Positions 16,425 to 26,510 of a DNA stretch of 64,000 nt are shown here, piece after piece. The stretch comes from Lysinibacillus sp. ZYM-1 (lineage in GTDB: Bacteria > Bacillota > Bacilli > Bacillales_A > Planococcaceae). Each line of letters begins with the position of its first letter. Position 1 is the first letter of the stretch. Location of the stretch: the NCBI RefSeq assembly GCF_001308875.1, contig NZ_KQ465106.1, positions 1 through 64,000 of the forward strand, read 5' to 3'. The position numbers and the translations under genes are program-made. The notes under the pieces were generated by a model. That model was not told where the DNA came from and made no database searches. It saw only the letters and a list, made by a program, of their open reading frames with translations.

Positions 16425-17546
16425 TTATTTCGTTTGTTCTGGAAGTAAATCAGTACCATGAATAGTTAATTTCGATGCGGAAATCAGGATGTCTTTATTT
16501 TGCAAATAATAAGGATCTAAAATTTTATAAAAGGCTTCCCACTGAGCAGCAGCTTTTTCATCTTCACCTTTTTGATCAAGAGCAATTGCTTCCTCGTAGT
16601 GCTGTTTTAATTTTGTGTAATCTGATTCGCTAATGTCAAATTCAAAATCTGTCATATATTCTTCAAAGGAAACTGGCTTATAATGTGAACTAAGCATTTC
16701 ATAGAATTGATCCCATAGCTTAATTGCGAGTTCTTCATTTTTATCTTTATCTGCCTTTTGCGCTTCATCGTAGATTGCTTTAAGCTTTGTGAGTTCCTCT
16801 TTTGTTATGTCTACTTCCATATCAGCCATATATTGCTCAAAAGTTAGTGGTGGGTATAGTTCTTGGAAGTATGGCTCAAGAATAGTAAATATTTTATCTA
16901 TTTTTTCTTGTGCCTCATCGGATTTATCTTCTTTTGTGAATTTTACCCAGTCACTATAAAGTGCTTTAAGCTGTTCTTTATCTTGATTTTTTATAGTAAT
17001 ATTTCCCTCTAAAAAAGCAGCTTCATTAATAAAATCTTCAAAAGGCTCAGGCTGCCAGTTTGCTAATTCATAAGGTCTTGTGATTTTATTCATTGCTTCG
17101 AAAATCCGTTCCATTTCCTCATAATTCTCTGTTTTTTCTGCTTTTCTCATGTCAGTAAAGAGCTTTTCCAATTGAACTAATTCTTCTTTTGTGACTTCTT
17201 TAGGTAAGCTTTTTTTATACACATCAAAAGTATAGAAATCTGAATAACTTTCTACAATGCTACCTTCAACAGCAATTTCTTGCCCTTCCACTAGCTTCAA
17301 TTGTTCGATCTGCTTGTCAGAGAATTTGTGTAAGCCAATAAAATAATTTTTGCCATCAGATCCTTTAATAGAAATGCCATCGCCATCAAAGTACTTAATA
17401 GTACCTTTTATTTTTTGTTCTATTTGTATAGTGACATGATTAGTTGTATCTACTGATGTTGCACCAGCTTGAAGCGGGGTCATTACGGCCATTCCTAGTG
17501 TTAGTGCGGATGCTAAAATCCAAGTTTTCTTAAAAGGTTTTTTCAT
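16425..17546 (-). CDS. Secreted protein: OB-like N-terminal domain plus four helical repeats
   Basis: A 373-residue protein with a signal peptide (KK, hydrophobic stretch, cleavage near QAGATS at about residue 30). Residues 35-110 form a beta-rich domain (IKGTIKYFDGDGISIKG ... GQEIAVEGSIV) that looks OB-fold-like. The rest is made of about four repeats of 60-80 residues, each with the pattern (V/I)TKEEL..LK..Y.[DE]A.K...D...E.A...[WI]......L.PYY..; the junctions PPLTFEQYMADMEVDIT and KPVSFEEYMTDFEFDIS show the internal duplication plainly. Strongly acidic. No family that I can name and no enzyme motif. Probably an extracellular or cell-surface protein. Confidence 0.75.
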   Translation of the reverse strand: MKKPFKKTWILASALTLGMAVMTPLQAGATSVDTTNHVTIQIEQKIKGTIKYFDGDGISIKGSDGKNYFIGLHKFSDKQIEQLKLVEGQEIAVEGSIVESYSDFYTFDVYKKSLPKEVTKEELVQLEKLFTDMRKAEKTENYEEMERIFEAMNKITRPYELANWQPEPFEDFINEAAFLEGNITIKNQDKEQLKALYSDWVKFTKEDKSDEAQEKIDKIFTILEPYFQELYPPLTFEQYMADMEVDITKEELTKLKAIYDEAQKADKDKNEELAIKLWDQFYEMLSSHYKPVSFEEYMTDFEFDISESDYTKLKQHYEEAIALDQKGEDEKAAAQWEAFYKILDPYYLQNKDILISASKLTIHGTDLLPEQTK

Positions 17547-17640
17547 GTTTATCCATTCTCCTTTAGGTTAACTTCTGTTACCAATTATTAGACGTTTTAC
17601 CAATCGAAAAAGTTTTAACTTCTTAAGAAAAATTTTTTTT

Positions 17641-17676
17641 AAAAAGAGGCATCCCTAGTTTTAGGGAATGCCTCTT
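17641..17676 (-). terminator. Bidirectional-looking terminator between two minus-strand genes
   Basis: AAAAGAGGCATCCCTA and TAGGGAATGCCTCTTTT form a long stem with a 4-nt loop. It lies directly after the stop of the nucleoid-protein gene. Confidence 0.85.
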
Positions 17677-18681
17677 TTACATCTCATCCTGAAAATAAAT
17701 TTTATAGAATTTTCGATTCGTAGTCTCATCATAGCCAACTTCAATCAGATCGTCTATTTGATCGATATGCTGAATATTTACTTGAATTTCAATATTGGAA
17801 TCAAGTTTAATTTTGCGTTTATATTTCTTTTCGGCTTTTTCTAGCGCACTATCAGAAATAACTGTTTCATAAGGTTTGACTGAGTTGACGAGGATATCTT
17901 TTTGAGTAGCATCCGCTTTTTCAAATACTGTTTCAATATAATGGTCAACTTGAAACTCCTCTTCATTTCTAAAATAATCTAAGGTTTTATTTAAAAATCC
18001 TAGCTTCTCTGTGTTCGAATAATTCTCTTCTTTTAAAATATATTTTTTGCATTCATTCAACGCTAAATCTGTTTTATGATAATGTTCATCTGCTGCTTTA
18101 ATCTTTAAAAATCGTTCCTGCCAATAAACGATATCCTCTTTTCGTTTTGTTTTTATGAATACAGCAGGGGGATGTTCTTGTCCCATATCAACGATGATGG
18201 CCATATTATTAATTTTTTTCACGTTAATGCCATCAACACCATTGATGATCATTTTATTGTTGTCATTTTTAACATCTAGAAACATTTCTTTTTCATCAAT
18301 TTTGACAATGGCAATGACCTTTTTAGCCTCATTTACTAACAAACAATTTTCAAACATGCCAATAAACAGTTCTCCACTTTTAATATTTGGATGCTGAGAT
18401 ACACTATGTAAGTGCTTCGCCATATTTTGAGATTGTTCTAGGAAGCTACTGTCCTGCTCAAATATTTTCTTCGAATAAGCAAAAACTTCATTCAGCGCAA
18501 TGTCAGTTTCATGGAAAAACTCATATTGCTGCTCTAGCTCTATTTTACTAAATGCAAGCTGTGTAAAGGCAGCTTCTAGCATGACCTCTGGTTGTGTAAA
18601 TTCCTCTTCTCCTAAAATAAGTGTATCGCTCAAAAAATGAATACTATATTGTGCTAATTTACTTTCACTAACTTCTAGCAT
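17677..18681 (-). CDS. Nucleoid-associated protein, NdpA/YejK (37-kDa) family
   Basis: A 334-residue protein. The central segment SGELFIGMFENCLLVNEAKKVIAIVKIDEKE matches the nucleoid-associated 37-kDa family. The C-terminal third is charged and helical, ending in a beta-rich tail. Family members bind nucleoid DNA in Proteobacteria; copies in Bacilli are sporadic and sometimes lie in defence or mobile contexts, so the role here is not certain. ATG 18681 is 8 nt after GAAGG and is chosen over an in-frame GTG at 18690. Single gene. Confidence 0.7.
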   Translation of the reverse strand: MLEVSESKLAQYSIHFLSDTLILGEEEFTQPEVMLEAAFTQLAFSKIELEQQYEFFHETDIALNEVFAYSKKIFEQDSSFLEQSQNMAKHLHSVSQHPNIKSGELFIGMFENCLLVNEAKKVIAIVKIDEKEMFLDVKNDNNKMIINGVDGINVKKINNMAIIVDMGQEHPPAVFIKTKRKEDIVYWQERFLKIKAADEHYHKTDLALNECKKYILKEENYSNTEKLGFLNKTLDYFRNEEEFQVDHYIETVFEKADATQKDILVNSVKPYETVISDSALEKAEKKYKRKIKLDSNIEIQVNIQHIDQIDDLIEVGYDETTNRKFYKIYFQDEM

Positions 18682-18788
18682 AAATGTCACCTTCTAATTT
18701 TTCATAGTAGCTAGTATACCATATCTTATTTCATAGATTTCAATTATCCTAAATAATGATAGGGTAAAAAAGGGGTAGGAGGAAGGGA

Positions 18789-19301
18789 ATGGATAAACAA
18801 ATTATAGATATACAAATGGTACATTTACGATCGATTACTATTGAAGATTTTCCATTTGTTTTAAAGTGGAGTAAAGATCAAAAGTTTTGCTTAGCGAATG
18901 GATGGGGCATAAAAAGAAGTCCTGAAGAACTATTTCAATGGTGGCTCAATTGTGTGAGGAATGCCTCCGGGGAATTTATTCGAATGGGTATCGAATATAA
19001 TGGGGTCCTTTTAGGTTACGCTGATTTATCAAATATGAAGCAGCATACTGCTGAGTTAGGAGTGGCTATTGGGGATAGCTCCTATTGGGGAAAAGGTATT
19101 GGTACCCATGCGGCAAGATGTATGCTGACGTTCGCCTGCGAAAATTTTAATCTTAAACAATTACTAGCAGAGACACACGAAACCAATGTCCGAGCAAGAT
19201 TCATGTTAGAGAAAATAGGGTTTATAGAAATGAGTAGAATAGGTAATGAAGAATATTTAGGGAATAACTGTAAACTCATCCAATATAGCCTTCAATTATA
19301 A
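18789..19301 (+). CDS. GNAT-family N-acetyltransferase (RimJ/RimL-like)
   Basis: A 170-residue protein with the acetyl-CoA motif GDSSYWGKGIGTHAA (motif A, R/Q-x-x-G-x-G/A type) and a following ETHETNVRARFMLEKIGF segment typical of RimJ/RimL-like acetyltransferases. The acceptor is unknown. SD AGGAGG (18777-18782) precedes the ATG. It stands alone, followed by a hairpin at 19311-19336. Confidence 0.88.
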   Translation: MDKQIIDIQMVHLRSITIEDFPFVLKWSKDQKFCLANGWGIKRSPEELFQWWLNCVRNASGEFIRMGIEYNGVLLGYADLSNMKQHTAELGVAIGDSSYWGKGIGTHAARCMLTFACENFNLKQLLAETHETNVRARFMLEKIGFIEMSRIGNEEYLGNNCKLIQYSLQL

Positions 19302-19310
19302 AACCCAATG

Positions 19311-19336
19311 CCAGCACTCAATTTCTTTGAGGCTGG
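19311..19336 (+). terminator. Terminator-like hairpin after the GNAT gene
   Basis: CCAGC-A-CTCAA and TTGAG-GCTGG form a 10-bp stem with one bulge. The T tail is poor (TTATTTG). Confidence 0.5.
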
Positions 19337-19449
19337 TTATTTGTTATGGAAAGATGTTGACGTTTAGAAGTTTAAAATACGGTTGCTTGGATAATGATAA
19401 AAACATATAGAGATTCAATTGTTCGATTGTACTAAAGAGGGTGATCAAT

Positions 19450-21165
19450 ATGTGGGAAAATTTAATATCCTACATGCCACATTGGCAAGTTTTTATGCAG
19501 GGCTTTGTAGCATTTATTATTCCATTTTTGATTTTCAAATTATTTAATGGGTTATTACTTGAAAAAAAGAAAAATGGCAAGATCGAAATGAAAGAATATA
19601 CGAACCAACAGGAACCAGATCAGCAATTTAGTCAAGAAACAGTTGACCAGTTTATAGGTGATTTCAACAAAGATTTTGAACGGATGAAAAAAGAACTTGG
19701 ACATAATTGGGATGTCCACTTTAGAGAGTTTCAAATAGGTGCTACTGATATTCGTGCGGCTATCATTTTTCTTGACGGCCTAGCCGATACAGAGCAAATT
19801 AATAAACATATTTTGAAATCAATAATGGAGCGCTTTTCGAATACATCAGCTTCTTTTTTTACAGAAGGTGACAAGCTACAGAGTATTATGAAAAACAATA
19901 TATCCATCAGGGATGTACTAGAGGAATCGACGGTACAAGGAACAGTAGGCAAAGTATTAACTGGATATACAGCTTTATTTGTGGATGGTATGCCTAATGC
20001 TTTAATGCTTTGTACGATAAATGGCAAGACGCGTAATATTGAAGAACCTATTTCAGAAGCAGTTGTTAGAGGGCCAAGAGTAGGCTTTACAGAAAAATTA
20101 AGTGACAATACAGCCCTCTTAAGACAGCAAGGTGAAAATCAGCAATTGTCTATCCTTCAGATGGGGGTGGGGAAGCGAGTAAAAAAAAGGTTAGTTATTG
20201 CCTATATGGATGAGATAGTAGATCCTGAGTTGGTGGAAGAAGTAAAAAAACGAATCCAAACAATAGACCTTGATAACCTATTAGAATCGGGCTATATAGA
20301 GCAACTAATTGAAGATAATTATCTGAGCCCTTTTACACAAGTACAGAACACTGAGCGTCCTGACCGTGTGTATGGGGCATTAATGGAGGGGCGGGTTGCC
20401 ATACTATTAGATGGCACACCTTTTGCTTTAATTGTACCAGTTACGATTAATATGCTATTACAATCGCCAGAAGATTATTATGAACGTTGGTTACCTAGCT
20501 CTCTTATTCGCTTACTTCGTTATCTAGCAGCAGGTATTACTTTGTTTGCTCCATCTTTGTATATTGCTTTTGTGTCATTCCACCAGGGGCTTATCCCAAC
20601 TAAATTAGCACTGTCAATGATGGCGACAAGGGAAGGGGTACCATTCCCGGCATTAATCGAAGCCCTTATTATGGAGGTAGCTATCGAAATTTTACGGGAA
20701 GCGGGTCTTCGCTTGCCTAAGCCAATTGGTCCAACAATGGGTATTGTTGGCGGCCTTGTTATAGGAGAAGCAGCTGTCCAAGCTGGAATAGTGAGTCCGA
20801 TTATGGTTATTGTCGTCGCGTTAACAGCTATCTCGTCCTTTGCTATTCCTCAATATAACGCAGGAATTACGTTGCGTATGCTACGTTTTGTCGCAATGAT
20901 TTCTGCTGCTTTATTTGGCCTTTATGGAATTATTCTGTTTTTCCTTTTCCTGTGTAGTCATTTAGTGAAGTTGAAGAGTTTTGGTGTCCCTTATGTTAGC
21001 CCAACCGTTCCTTATAGAGCGGGGGATTGGAAAGATTTTATGGTGCGTATGCCATTAATGACGATGAAACGCCGACCGAAATTATTACAGCCAAAAGACT
21101 CTGTTCGCAAAGGGGAAATACGAGGAAAGGAAAATAACAGCTATGATCACCAGTCCAAAAGATAA
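19450..21165 (+). CDS. Spore germination receptor A subunit (GerA family)
   Basis: A 571-residue protein with an extra N-terminal membrane helix (about residues 8-28) and a soluble GerA N-terminal domain with [19 protein letters not shown] and [12 protein letters not shown]. This is followed by a five-helix membrane domain from about residue 340 ([64 protein letters not shown]). It forms the germinant-sensing inner spore membrane complex with the B and C subunits. ATG 19450 is preferred over the in-frame GTG 19441, which lies in the SD. The upstream CATATAG resembles a sigma-G -10 box but no clear -35 is visible. It overlaps the B gene by 23 nt. Confidence 0.95.
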   Translation: MWENLISYMPHWQVFMQGFVAFIIPFLIFKLFNGLLLEKKKNGKIEMKEYTNQQEPDQQFSQETVDQFIGDFNKDFERMKKELGHNWDVHFREFQIGATDIRAAIIFLDGLADTEQINKHILKSIMERFSNTSASFFTEGDKLQSIMKNNISIRDVLEESTVQGTVGKVLTGYTALFVDGMPNALMLCTINGKTRNIEEPISEAVVRGPRVGFTEKLSDNTALLRQQGENQQLSILQMGVGKRVKKRLVIAYMDEIVDPELVEEVKKRIQTIDLDNLLESGYIEQLIEDNYLSPFTQVQNTERPDRVYGALMEGRVAILLDGTPFALIVPVTINMLLQSPEDYYERWLPSSLIRLLRYLAAGITLFAPSLYIAFVSFHQGLIPTKLALSMMATREGVPFPALIEALIMEVAIEILREAGLRLPKPIGPTMGIVGGLVIGEAAVQAGIVSPIMVIVVALTAISSFAIPQYNAGITLRMLRFVAMISAALFGLYGIILFFLFLCSHLVKLKSFGVPYVSPTVPYRAGDWKDFMVRMPLMTMKRRPKLLQPKDSVRKGEIRGKENNSYDHQSKR

Positions 21166-22240
21166 AATCACGACGTCCCAAACAATGGTCATTATTATTA
21201 ATTATATTCTTGCAACGGGCATTCTCACCTTGCCTCGTGCGTCGGTAGAGAAGGTAAAAACACCAGATGTTTGGATCAGTGTTTTTTTAGGTGGTATTGT
21301 CGCAATGATTGCAGGTGTAATCATCGTCAAGCTAAGCCAACAATATCCAGACAAAACATTTTATCAATATAATCAAGACATTGTTGGGAAATGGCTAGGT
21401 TGGTTGATTAGTTTGTTTGTCATTGTCTATTTCTTTACCATTTCCGCATTTGAGGTTCGAATAATGGCTGAAGTAACCTCCCTTTTTCTATTGGAGGGAA
21501 CACCCACATGGGCTATTATTCTCCCTTTTTTATGGGTAGGGCTCTATTTGATAAGTGGTGGAATTAATTCGATTGGTCGTTTATTCGAAATTATTTTCCC
21601 CATTACCTTTGTGATTTTTTTACTAGTTGCTTTTTTAAGCATAGGAATCTTCGAGATAGATAATCTTAGACCGGTATTAGGTTTAGGCGTAATGCCGATG
21701 CTAAAAGGAATAAAAACGGCTACATTGGCCTTTTTAGGTCCTGAAATTATGCTGTTGCTAGTGGCATTTATGTATCCATCTGATAAAAAGAAAGCGGTCA
21801 AAGTCGTTTTAGTTGGCATTGCGATTCCATTACTTTTTTATGTCATAACAGTTGTTATGGTGATAGGCGCTTTATCCATCGAAGGGGTAATGACAAGAAC
21901 ATGGCCAACAATTGAACTGATGCGAAGTTTTGAAATTCCAGGATTAATTTTTGAGCGCTTTGAGTCATTTTTACTTGTTATATGGATTATGCAAATTTTT
22001 GCTACCTTTACTATTACCTATTATGCGGCTGCTCTAGGATTAGCTCAGCTTTTTAAGAAAAGCATGCATCCTTTCCTCTATGGTTTATTACCGATTATTT
22101 ACATTATTGCCATGACGCCGAAAAATATTAATGACCTTTTTAAATTTGGCGATAACATAGGTCATGCTGCCTTATTCTTATTTGGTGCACTACCTATTAC
22201 CTTACTCCTTATATCAAAACTGAAGGGAAATAAAGCATGA
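21143..22240 (+). CDS. Spore germination receptor B subunit (GerB family, APC-type membrane protein)
   Basis: A 365-residue protein with about ten membrane helices. It opens [25 protein letters not shown], the usual start of GerB-type members of the amino acid-polyamine-organocation superfamily, which carry the germinant-binding pocket. It overlaps gerA by 23 nt and gerC by 4 nt (ATGA), so the three subunits are translated together. Confidence 0.95.
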   Translation: MITSPKDKITTSQTMVIIINYILATGILTLPRASVEKVKTPDVWISVFLGGIVAMIAGVIIVKLSQQYPDKTFYQYNQDIVGKWLGWLISLFVIVYFFTISAFEVRIMAEVTSLFLLEGTPTWAIILPFLWVGLYLISGGINSIGRLFEIIFPITFVIFLLVAFLSIGIFEIDNLRPVLGLGVMPMLKGIKTATLAFLGPEIMLLLVAFMYPSDKKKAVKVVLVGIAIPLLFYVITVVMVIGALSIEGVMTRTWPTIELMRSFEIPGLIFERFESFLLVIWIMQIFATFTITYYAAALGLAQLFKKSMHPFLYGLLPIIYIIAMTPKNINDLFKFGDNIGHAALFLFGALPITLLLISKLKGNKA

Positions 22241-23427
22241 AGCGAACTCATCGATATTTGCATCTTTCACTAGTAATAATGGTTTCTCTACTTCTTTCTG
22301 GCTGTTGGAGTAGTAAGGAGATAGAAGATTTAGGACTAATTGTAGGTACGTCATTGGACTTAGAAACGGGAGCCATTTCTTCAGAAGAGCAACGAGAGGC
22401 TAGATATGCTAATAGAGAGCTGCTAACGGTCACTAATCAACTTGTCACTTCAGAGACAACTGTTACAGGTACAAAAGACGGCACACCCCATCAAAAAGCC
22501 TATAAAAATGTTTCTGAAACAGGAGATGCTGTTTTACCGACTTTACGAAATATGCTTTTAAAGTCTGACAAACATTCATTTGCTGAGCATTCCAAAGTCA
22601 CGATTATTGGCGAGGATCTTGCCAGCGCCATTAACCTACAACAATTATTGGATTTTTTTCTGAGAGAGCTGGAAATACGACCAAGTGGACTTCTCCTTAT
22701 TGCTCAAGGGAGAGCAAGCCAGACACTTGAAACAAATGAGCCAACTAAAATTCCTGCCTTTCAATTGGTAGAGATGATGAGTGGGCATGAACGGACAACC
22801 AAAATTTTACCGCCTATGACCATTGCTAAATTAGAAGGGAAATTATATTCAGATTCAAGTTTTTTACTACAAAACGTTATCGCTGAAGATGGGGAAGTAA
22901 AGTTTGTAGGTGCTGCTGTCATTGATGGGAAAACCAAGAAACTTCGAGGTTTTTTAAATGAAAGCGACTTAGAGGGTATTACTTGGATCACTGGTGAAGG
23001 AAAAGGTGGTTTAGTCAAAGCTTTTGATGAAAAATCGGGTTCCCCAATCGTTTATGAAATATTATCTATGAACAGTAAGATTATACCTAATGTAGAAGAA
23101 GATCGTATTTCATTTACAATTAAAATAAAATCTGAAGGAAGAATAGCTGAGCATTGGGTACTATCAGACAAAACGTTTAATAATGAATTTTTGAAAAAAG
23201 CAGAGAAAATCATTGAGAAAGAAATCGAACGTTTAGTGATGAAGACATTGGAAAAGATTCAGCAAGAATATCAAACAGATGTTGCAGGATTTGGTAATAG
23301 AATGAGAATTGATTATCCAAAAGTATGGAAAAATGCAAAAAAAGATTGGGATCAAATATTTAGTGAGGTTCCAATTACATGTGAAGTTAACATATCCATC
23401 AAGGATTATGGAACGTCAGGTGATTAA
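22237..23427 (+). CDS. Spore germination receptor C subunit, Ger(x)C lipoprotein
   Basis: A 396-residue lipoprotein with signal sequence and lipobox LLLSGC (Cys at about residue 23), followed by WSSKEIEDLGLIVGTSLD, the classic Ger(x)C opening. The C-terminal domain (KIKSEGRIAEHW ... KTLEKIQQEYQTDVAGFG) matches the family. Compared with usual GerC it carries an insert of about 30 residues after the first strand (EEQREARYANRELLTVTNQ). It is anchored on the inner spore membrane. The stop codon lies inside the terminator stem. Confidence 0.93.
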   Translation: MKRTHRYLHLSLVIMVSLLLSGCWSSKEIEDLGLIVGTSLDLETGAISSEEQREARYANRELLTVTNQLVTSETTVTGTKDGTPHQKAYKNVSETGDAVLPTLRNMLLKSDKHSFAEHSKVTIIGEDLASAINLQQLLDFFLRELEIRPSGLLLIAQGRASQTLETNEPTKIPAFQLVEMMSGHERTTKILPPMTIAKLEGKLYSDSSFLLQNVIAEDGEVKFVGAAVIDGKTKKLRGFLNESDLEGITWITGEGKGGLVKAFDEKSGSPIVYEILSMNSKIIPNVEEDRISFTIKIKSEGRIAEHWVLSDKTFNNEFLKKAEKIIEKEIERLVMKTLEKIQQEYQTDVAGFGNRMRIDYPKVWKNAKKDWDQIFSEVPITCEVNISIKDYGTSGD

Positions 23428-23447
23428 TATTGTTAATCACCTTTTTT
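23418..23447 (+). terminator. Terminator of the ger operon
   Basis: AGGTGATTAA TATTG TTAATCACCT followed by T6; the gerC stop codon is part of the left arm. Confidence 0.88.
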
Positions 23448-23514
23448 CTGTCTATTCATCTATACTGGAAATAAATCGTATAGTTAAAAATTGGAAAGGT
23501 GGAGGATGATAGGG

Positions 23515-23982
23515 ATGCAATATATAATTCAACCAATTGCTACAGTTAGCAACAGTCGAAAAATGATAAAAGATGATCATTGGGAGAGATTATATCAACA
23601 ATTGAGCTATCCGAAAATTTGCATGAGGCTTCCTTGAAAGGAATAGGAGATTTTTCTCATTTGGAAATCATTTTTTATTTTGATAAGGTTGCAGACGATC
23701 AAATCCAGTAAGGAACAGATATTCATGCTTTACTGTCAGTCGTTTCGAAACCAAATTTTAAGAGGTCCTCTGCATAATAGAATGGTCTGTACACAGTAAT
23801 ATCAAAAAAATACTTCTGCAAAAATACATAAGCTAAATTTAGCTATTTTAGATAAAAAAGAATGGGGCTTTTAAAGGCTATTGCAGGCTTGGACCTAACG
23901 ATGTGACGGAAAAAGAATCGAGCTTTATTACTGAATTGCCAATATCTATAGGGAAAAAGAGATTCTCTTTGAAGCGGCGCAG
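23515..23982 (+). pseudogene. Decayed TrmO/TsaA-like (UPF0066) gene
   Basis: An ATG at 23515 follows AAAGGTGGAGGATGAT. It reads MQYIIQPIATVSNSRKMI.. and reaches DDHWE, where the frame is lost by one base. In the next frame the text goes on GEIISTIELSENL, then LKGIGDFSHLEIIFYFDKV, the typical DFSHLxIIFxFDKV segment of TrmO/TsaA-type proteins (methylation of t6A37 in tRNA). A TAA then interrupts (23708-23710). Later pieces such as GLLKAIAGLDLTDV appear in yet another frame with more stops, and the central RNRPNRLG motif is missing. This is a multiply broken relic, not a sequencing error. Confidence 0.65.
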
Positions 23983-24021
23983 GATTTTTGAGGGTGTCAC
24001 AAGGGGGAGTAGTGTACTCCC

Positions 24022-24717
24022 CTATTGAATAACTCCTTCTTGATATAGAATGCTGATGGCATGCGTGCGATTTTTTGCATGTAATTTTTTAATGGCGGAT
24101 TTTACATACTGATTGACTGTTAGTTCACTTAAATTCATAAAATCCGCCATTTCCTTTGTGCTATCTCCTAAAGCAACCTGTCTCATCACCTCTAGTTCCC
24201 TCTTACTAAGAATACACTCTTTTTTTTGGTCTCTCGCTTGAATGATAAGCTGTCCGATCACGTTGCCAAAGGCTGTAAAATCATCTAGTAGCTTCTCAGT
24301 TATTTTGATGTCAATTTCTATTTGTGTACTACAAATATAACCAAAAACATATTGCCCAATGAAAATAGGGACGATTAAAAAGGCATTGTTTTGAGAGGGG
24401 ATGGAATATTTAATACTGATATTTTTTAAATAGTCCATTCCTGTACAAAATTTAGCTTTTTTCTCGACAATAGCTGAATAGATTATAGGGAAGCTACGGA
24501 TTTCCTCTCGAATTTCTCCAATATGACTGCCGCCCTCTCCATTTAAAAAAAGAATACCTTCAGCGACAAAACCTATAGGCGAATACCTCAATAAATAGGC
24601 ATCTTTGATTGGAAAAGAATCTAGATATACCTGCAAAATGTGAATCAACAGCTCTTCGTGATTGGAATAGTTTTGCACAGTGTCGAAACGTTTTTGAATG
24701 GTATATAGATTGGACAT
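24022..24717 (-). CDS. LuxR-family regulator with N-terminal GAF-like domain
   Basis: A 231-residue protein. Residues 1-160 form a GAF-like sensor (FLIVPIFIGQYVFGYICSTQ). Residues 165-230 form a LuxR helix-turn-helix: LSKRELEVMRQVALGDSTKEMADFMNLSELTVNQYVKSAIKKLHAKNR. It lacks a response-regulator receiver, so it probably senses a small molecule directly. It is divergent from the monooxygenase operon with a 142-bp shared intergenic region, the usual layout for a dedicated regulator; AGTATATACTACG (minus side) and GTAGTATTTATACTA there could be its sites. SD AAGGGG before the ATG at 24717. Confidence 0.85.
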   Translation of the reverse strand: MSNLYTIQKRFDTVQNYSNHEELLIHILQVYLDSFPIKDAYLLRYSPIGFVAEGILFLNGEGGSHIGEIREEIRSFPIIYSAIVEKKAKFCTGMDYLKNISIKYSIPSQNNAFLIVPIFIGQYVFGYICSTQIEIDIKITEKLLDDFTAFGNVIGQLIIQARDQKKECILSKRELEVMRQVALGDSTKEMADFMNLSELTVNQYVKSAIKKLHAKNRTHAISILYQEGVIQ

Positions 24718-24859
24718 GACCTATCCCCTTTTTTAAGTATATACTACGCTTAAAATAAGGAATTTTCAATATTTTCTGTAAATAGTAGTATTTATACTAA
24801 GAAAAACTATTTTTTTCTTATTTTTCACTAGGGAATCTATTAGTGAGGGGGAACGTCGT

Positions 24860-26485
24860 GTGAAAAGTCAACCAATTAAAGAGGTAGATGCAGTTATCCT
24901 AGGTGCAGGGTTTGCAGGGTTGTATATGTTAAATCAATTAAGGAGTAAAGGGTTCTCAACCATTGTCTATGAGGCAGGAGACGGTGTAGGGGGTGTTTGG
25001 TATTGGAATCGATATCCTGGTGCTAGATGTGACATTGAAAGTATTTATTACAATTATACTTTCTCTAAAGAATTATATGAAGAATGGACTTGGACATCAA
25101 GATTTCCTGAGCAAGAAGAAATATTACGGTATTTAAATTATGTGGCAGATCGTTTAAAGTTGCGAGCGAATATTCAATTCAACACGCGCGTCAAAGCTGC
25201 TCATTTTGATGAGGAACGGAATAAATGGCTGGTACATCTAGACGATGGACATCAAATTTTAGCAAAGTATTTTATTACAGGAATAGGCTGCCTATCTGCT
25301 GCGAATGTTCCAAAGTTTCAGGGGTTAGATCAGTTTAATGGAAAATGGTATCATACCGGGCATTGGCCACATGAAAAAGTTGATTTTGCAGGCAAAAGAG
25401 TAGGCGTTATTGGGACAGGCTCTAGTGGTATTCAAGCAATCCCAGTGATTGCTAAAGAGGCAAAACATTTAACCGTCTTTCAACGGACGCCACAATACAC
25501 AATTCCCGCGCGTAATCATCCATATGATGAGGAATTTATACAAGAAACCAAACAAAATTTTGAAACGCTGAAGCATACGATGAGAAATTCTGTTTCAGGT
25601 ACACCATTTGTCTACAACCATCAATCTGCCATTGAGGATAGTGACCATCATAGACAGGAAGTTTTTGAGGAAGCTTGGGCACAAGGGGGATTTGCCTTTG
25701 CATCGACTTATTATGATTTGTTAACGAATGAACAATCCAATGAAAAAGCGGCTGCATTTATTCGCTCCAAAATACGAGAAACTGTACAAGATCCAATCGT
25801 TGCAGAAAAGCTATGTCCGAAGTATATGTATGGCACTAAAAGACAAGTTTTAGATAGCGAATATTTTGAAACCTATAACAGAGAGAATGTTTTGCTGGTG
25901 GATGTAAAAGAGACACCAATCGAAAAAATCACTGAAACAGGGATCAAAACATCTAACGAACATTTCGATTTAGATATCATCGTTTTTGCTACTGGCTATG
26001 ACGGTATGACCGGTCCTTTATTTAAAATAGATATTCGAGGAAGAGCTGGTATGACACTAAAAGACAAATGGGAAAATGGCGCAGCTGTTCAAACCTATCT
26101 AGGCCTAACTACAGCAGGTTTTCCAAATTTATTTATGATTACAGGCCCCGAGAGCCCTTCTGTTCTTGTGAATATGCCAATTGCTATTGAGCAACACGTA
26201 GAATGGATTGCACAATGTATCGATTACTTACGTGAGTGTGATATTGATGTCATGGAGACAAATGCTGAGGCAGAACAAGCATGGAGTAGACATTGCCGAG
26301 AGGTTGCGAATGAAACATTATATGTCAAGGGAGATTCGTGGTATACGGGGGCAAATATTGAAGGTAAACCACAGAGCTTTTTAATCTATCTAGGTGGGTT
26401 CGATCATTATACTAAACGTTGTCAGGAAGTTGCTCAAAACAATTATGAAGGCTTTAAGTTATTAAAATTAAAATCTATATCATAG
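24860..26485 (+). CDS. Baeyer-Villiger-type flavin monooxygenase
   Basis: A 541-residue FAD/NADPH enzyme. The N-terminal FAD motif is GAGFAGLYML (about residues 15-24), the NADPH motif GVIGTGSSGIQ is at about 180-190, and the type I Baeyer-Villiger fingerprint is intact: FNGKWYHTGHWPH fits FxGxxxHxxxWP. Length equals that of cyclohexanone/phenylacetone monooxygenases. It would insert oxygen next to a ketone to give an ester or lactone. GTG start 24860 after GAGGGGGAAC. First gene of an operon with an SDR dehydrogenase (25 nt later) and an esterase, so the pathway can be inferred as alcohol to ketone to ester to acid plus alcohol. True substrate unknown; cyclic ketones or terpenoid ketones are plausible. 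Confidence 0.92.
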   Translation: MKSQPIKEVDAVILGAGFAGLYMLNQLRSKGFSTIVYEAGDGVGGVWYWNRYPGARCDIESIYYNYTFSKELYEEWTWTSRFPEQEEILRYLNYVADRLKLRANIQFNTRVKAAHFDEERNKWLVHLDDGHQILAKYFITGIGCLSAANVPKFQGLDQFNGKWYHTGHWPHEKVDFAGKRVGVIGTGSSGIQAIPVIAKEAKHLTVFQRTPQYTIPARNHPYDEEFIQETKQNFETLKHTMRNSVSGTPFVYNHQSAIEDSDHHRQEVFEEAWAQGGFAFASTYYDLLTNEQSNEKAAAFIRSKIRETVQDPIVAEKLCPKYMYGTKRQVLDSEYFETYNRENVLLVDVKETPIEKITETGIKTSNEHFDLDIIVFATGYDGMTGPLFKIDIRGRAGMTLKDKWENGAAVQTYLGLTTAGFPNLFMITGPESPSVLVNMPIAIEQHVEWIAQCIDYLRECDIDVMETNAEAEQAWSRHCREVANETLYVKGDSWYTGANIEGKPQSFLIYLGGFDHYTKRCQEVAQNNYEGFKLLKLKSIS

Positions 26486-26510
26486 TGTATGAGGGAGGAG
26501 CATAAATAAT

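Noticed and set aside
24003-24024. Hairpin GGGGAGTA/TACTCCCC at the end of the LuxR gene
   Set aside because: It has no T tail on the minus strand, so it was not called as a terminator.
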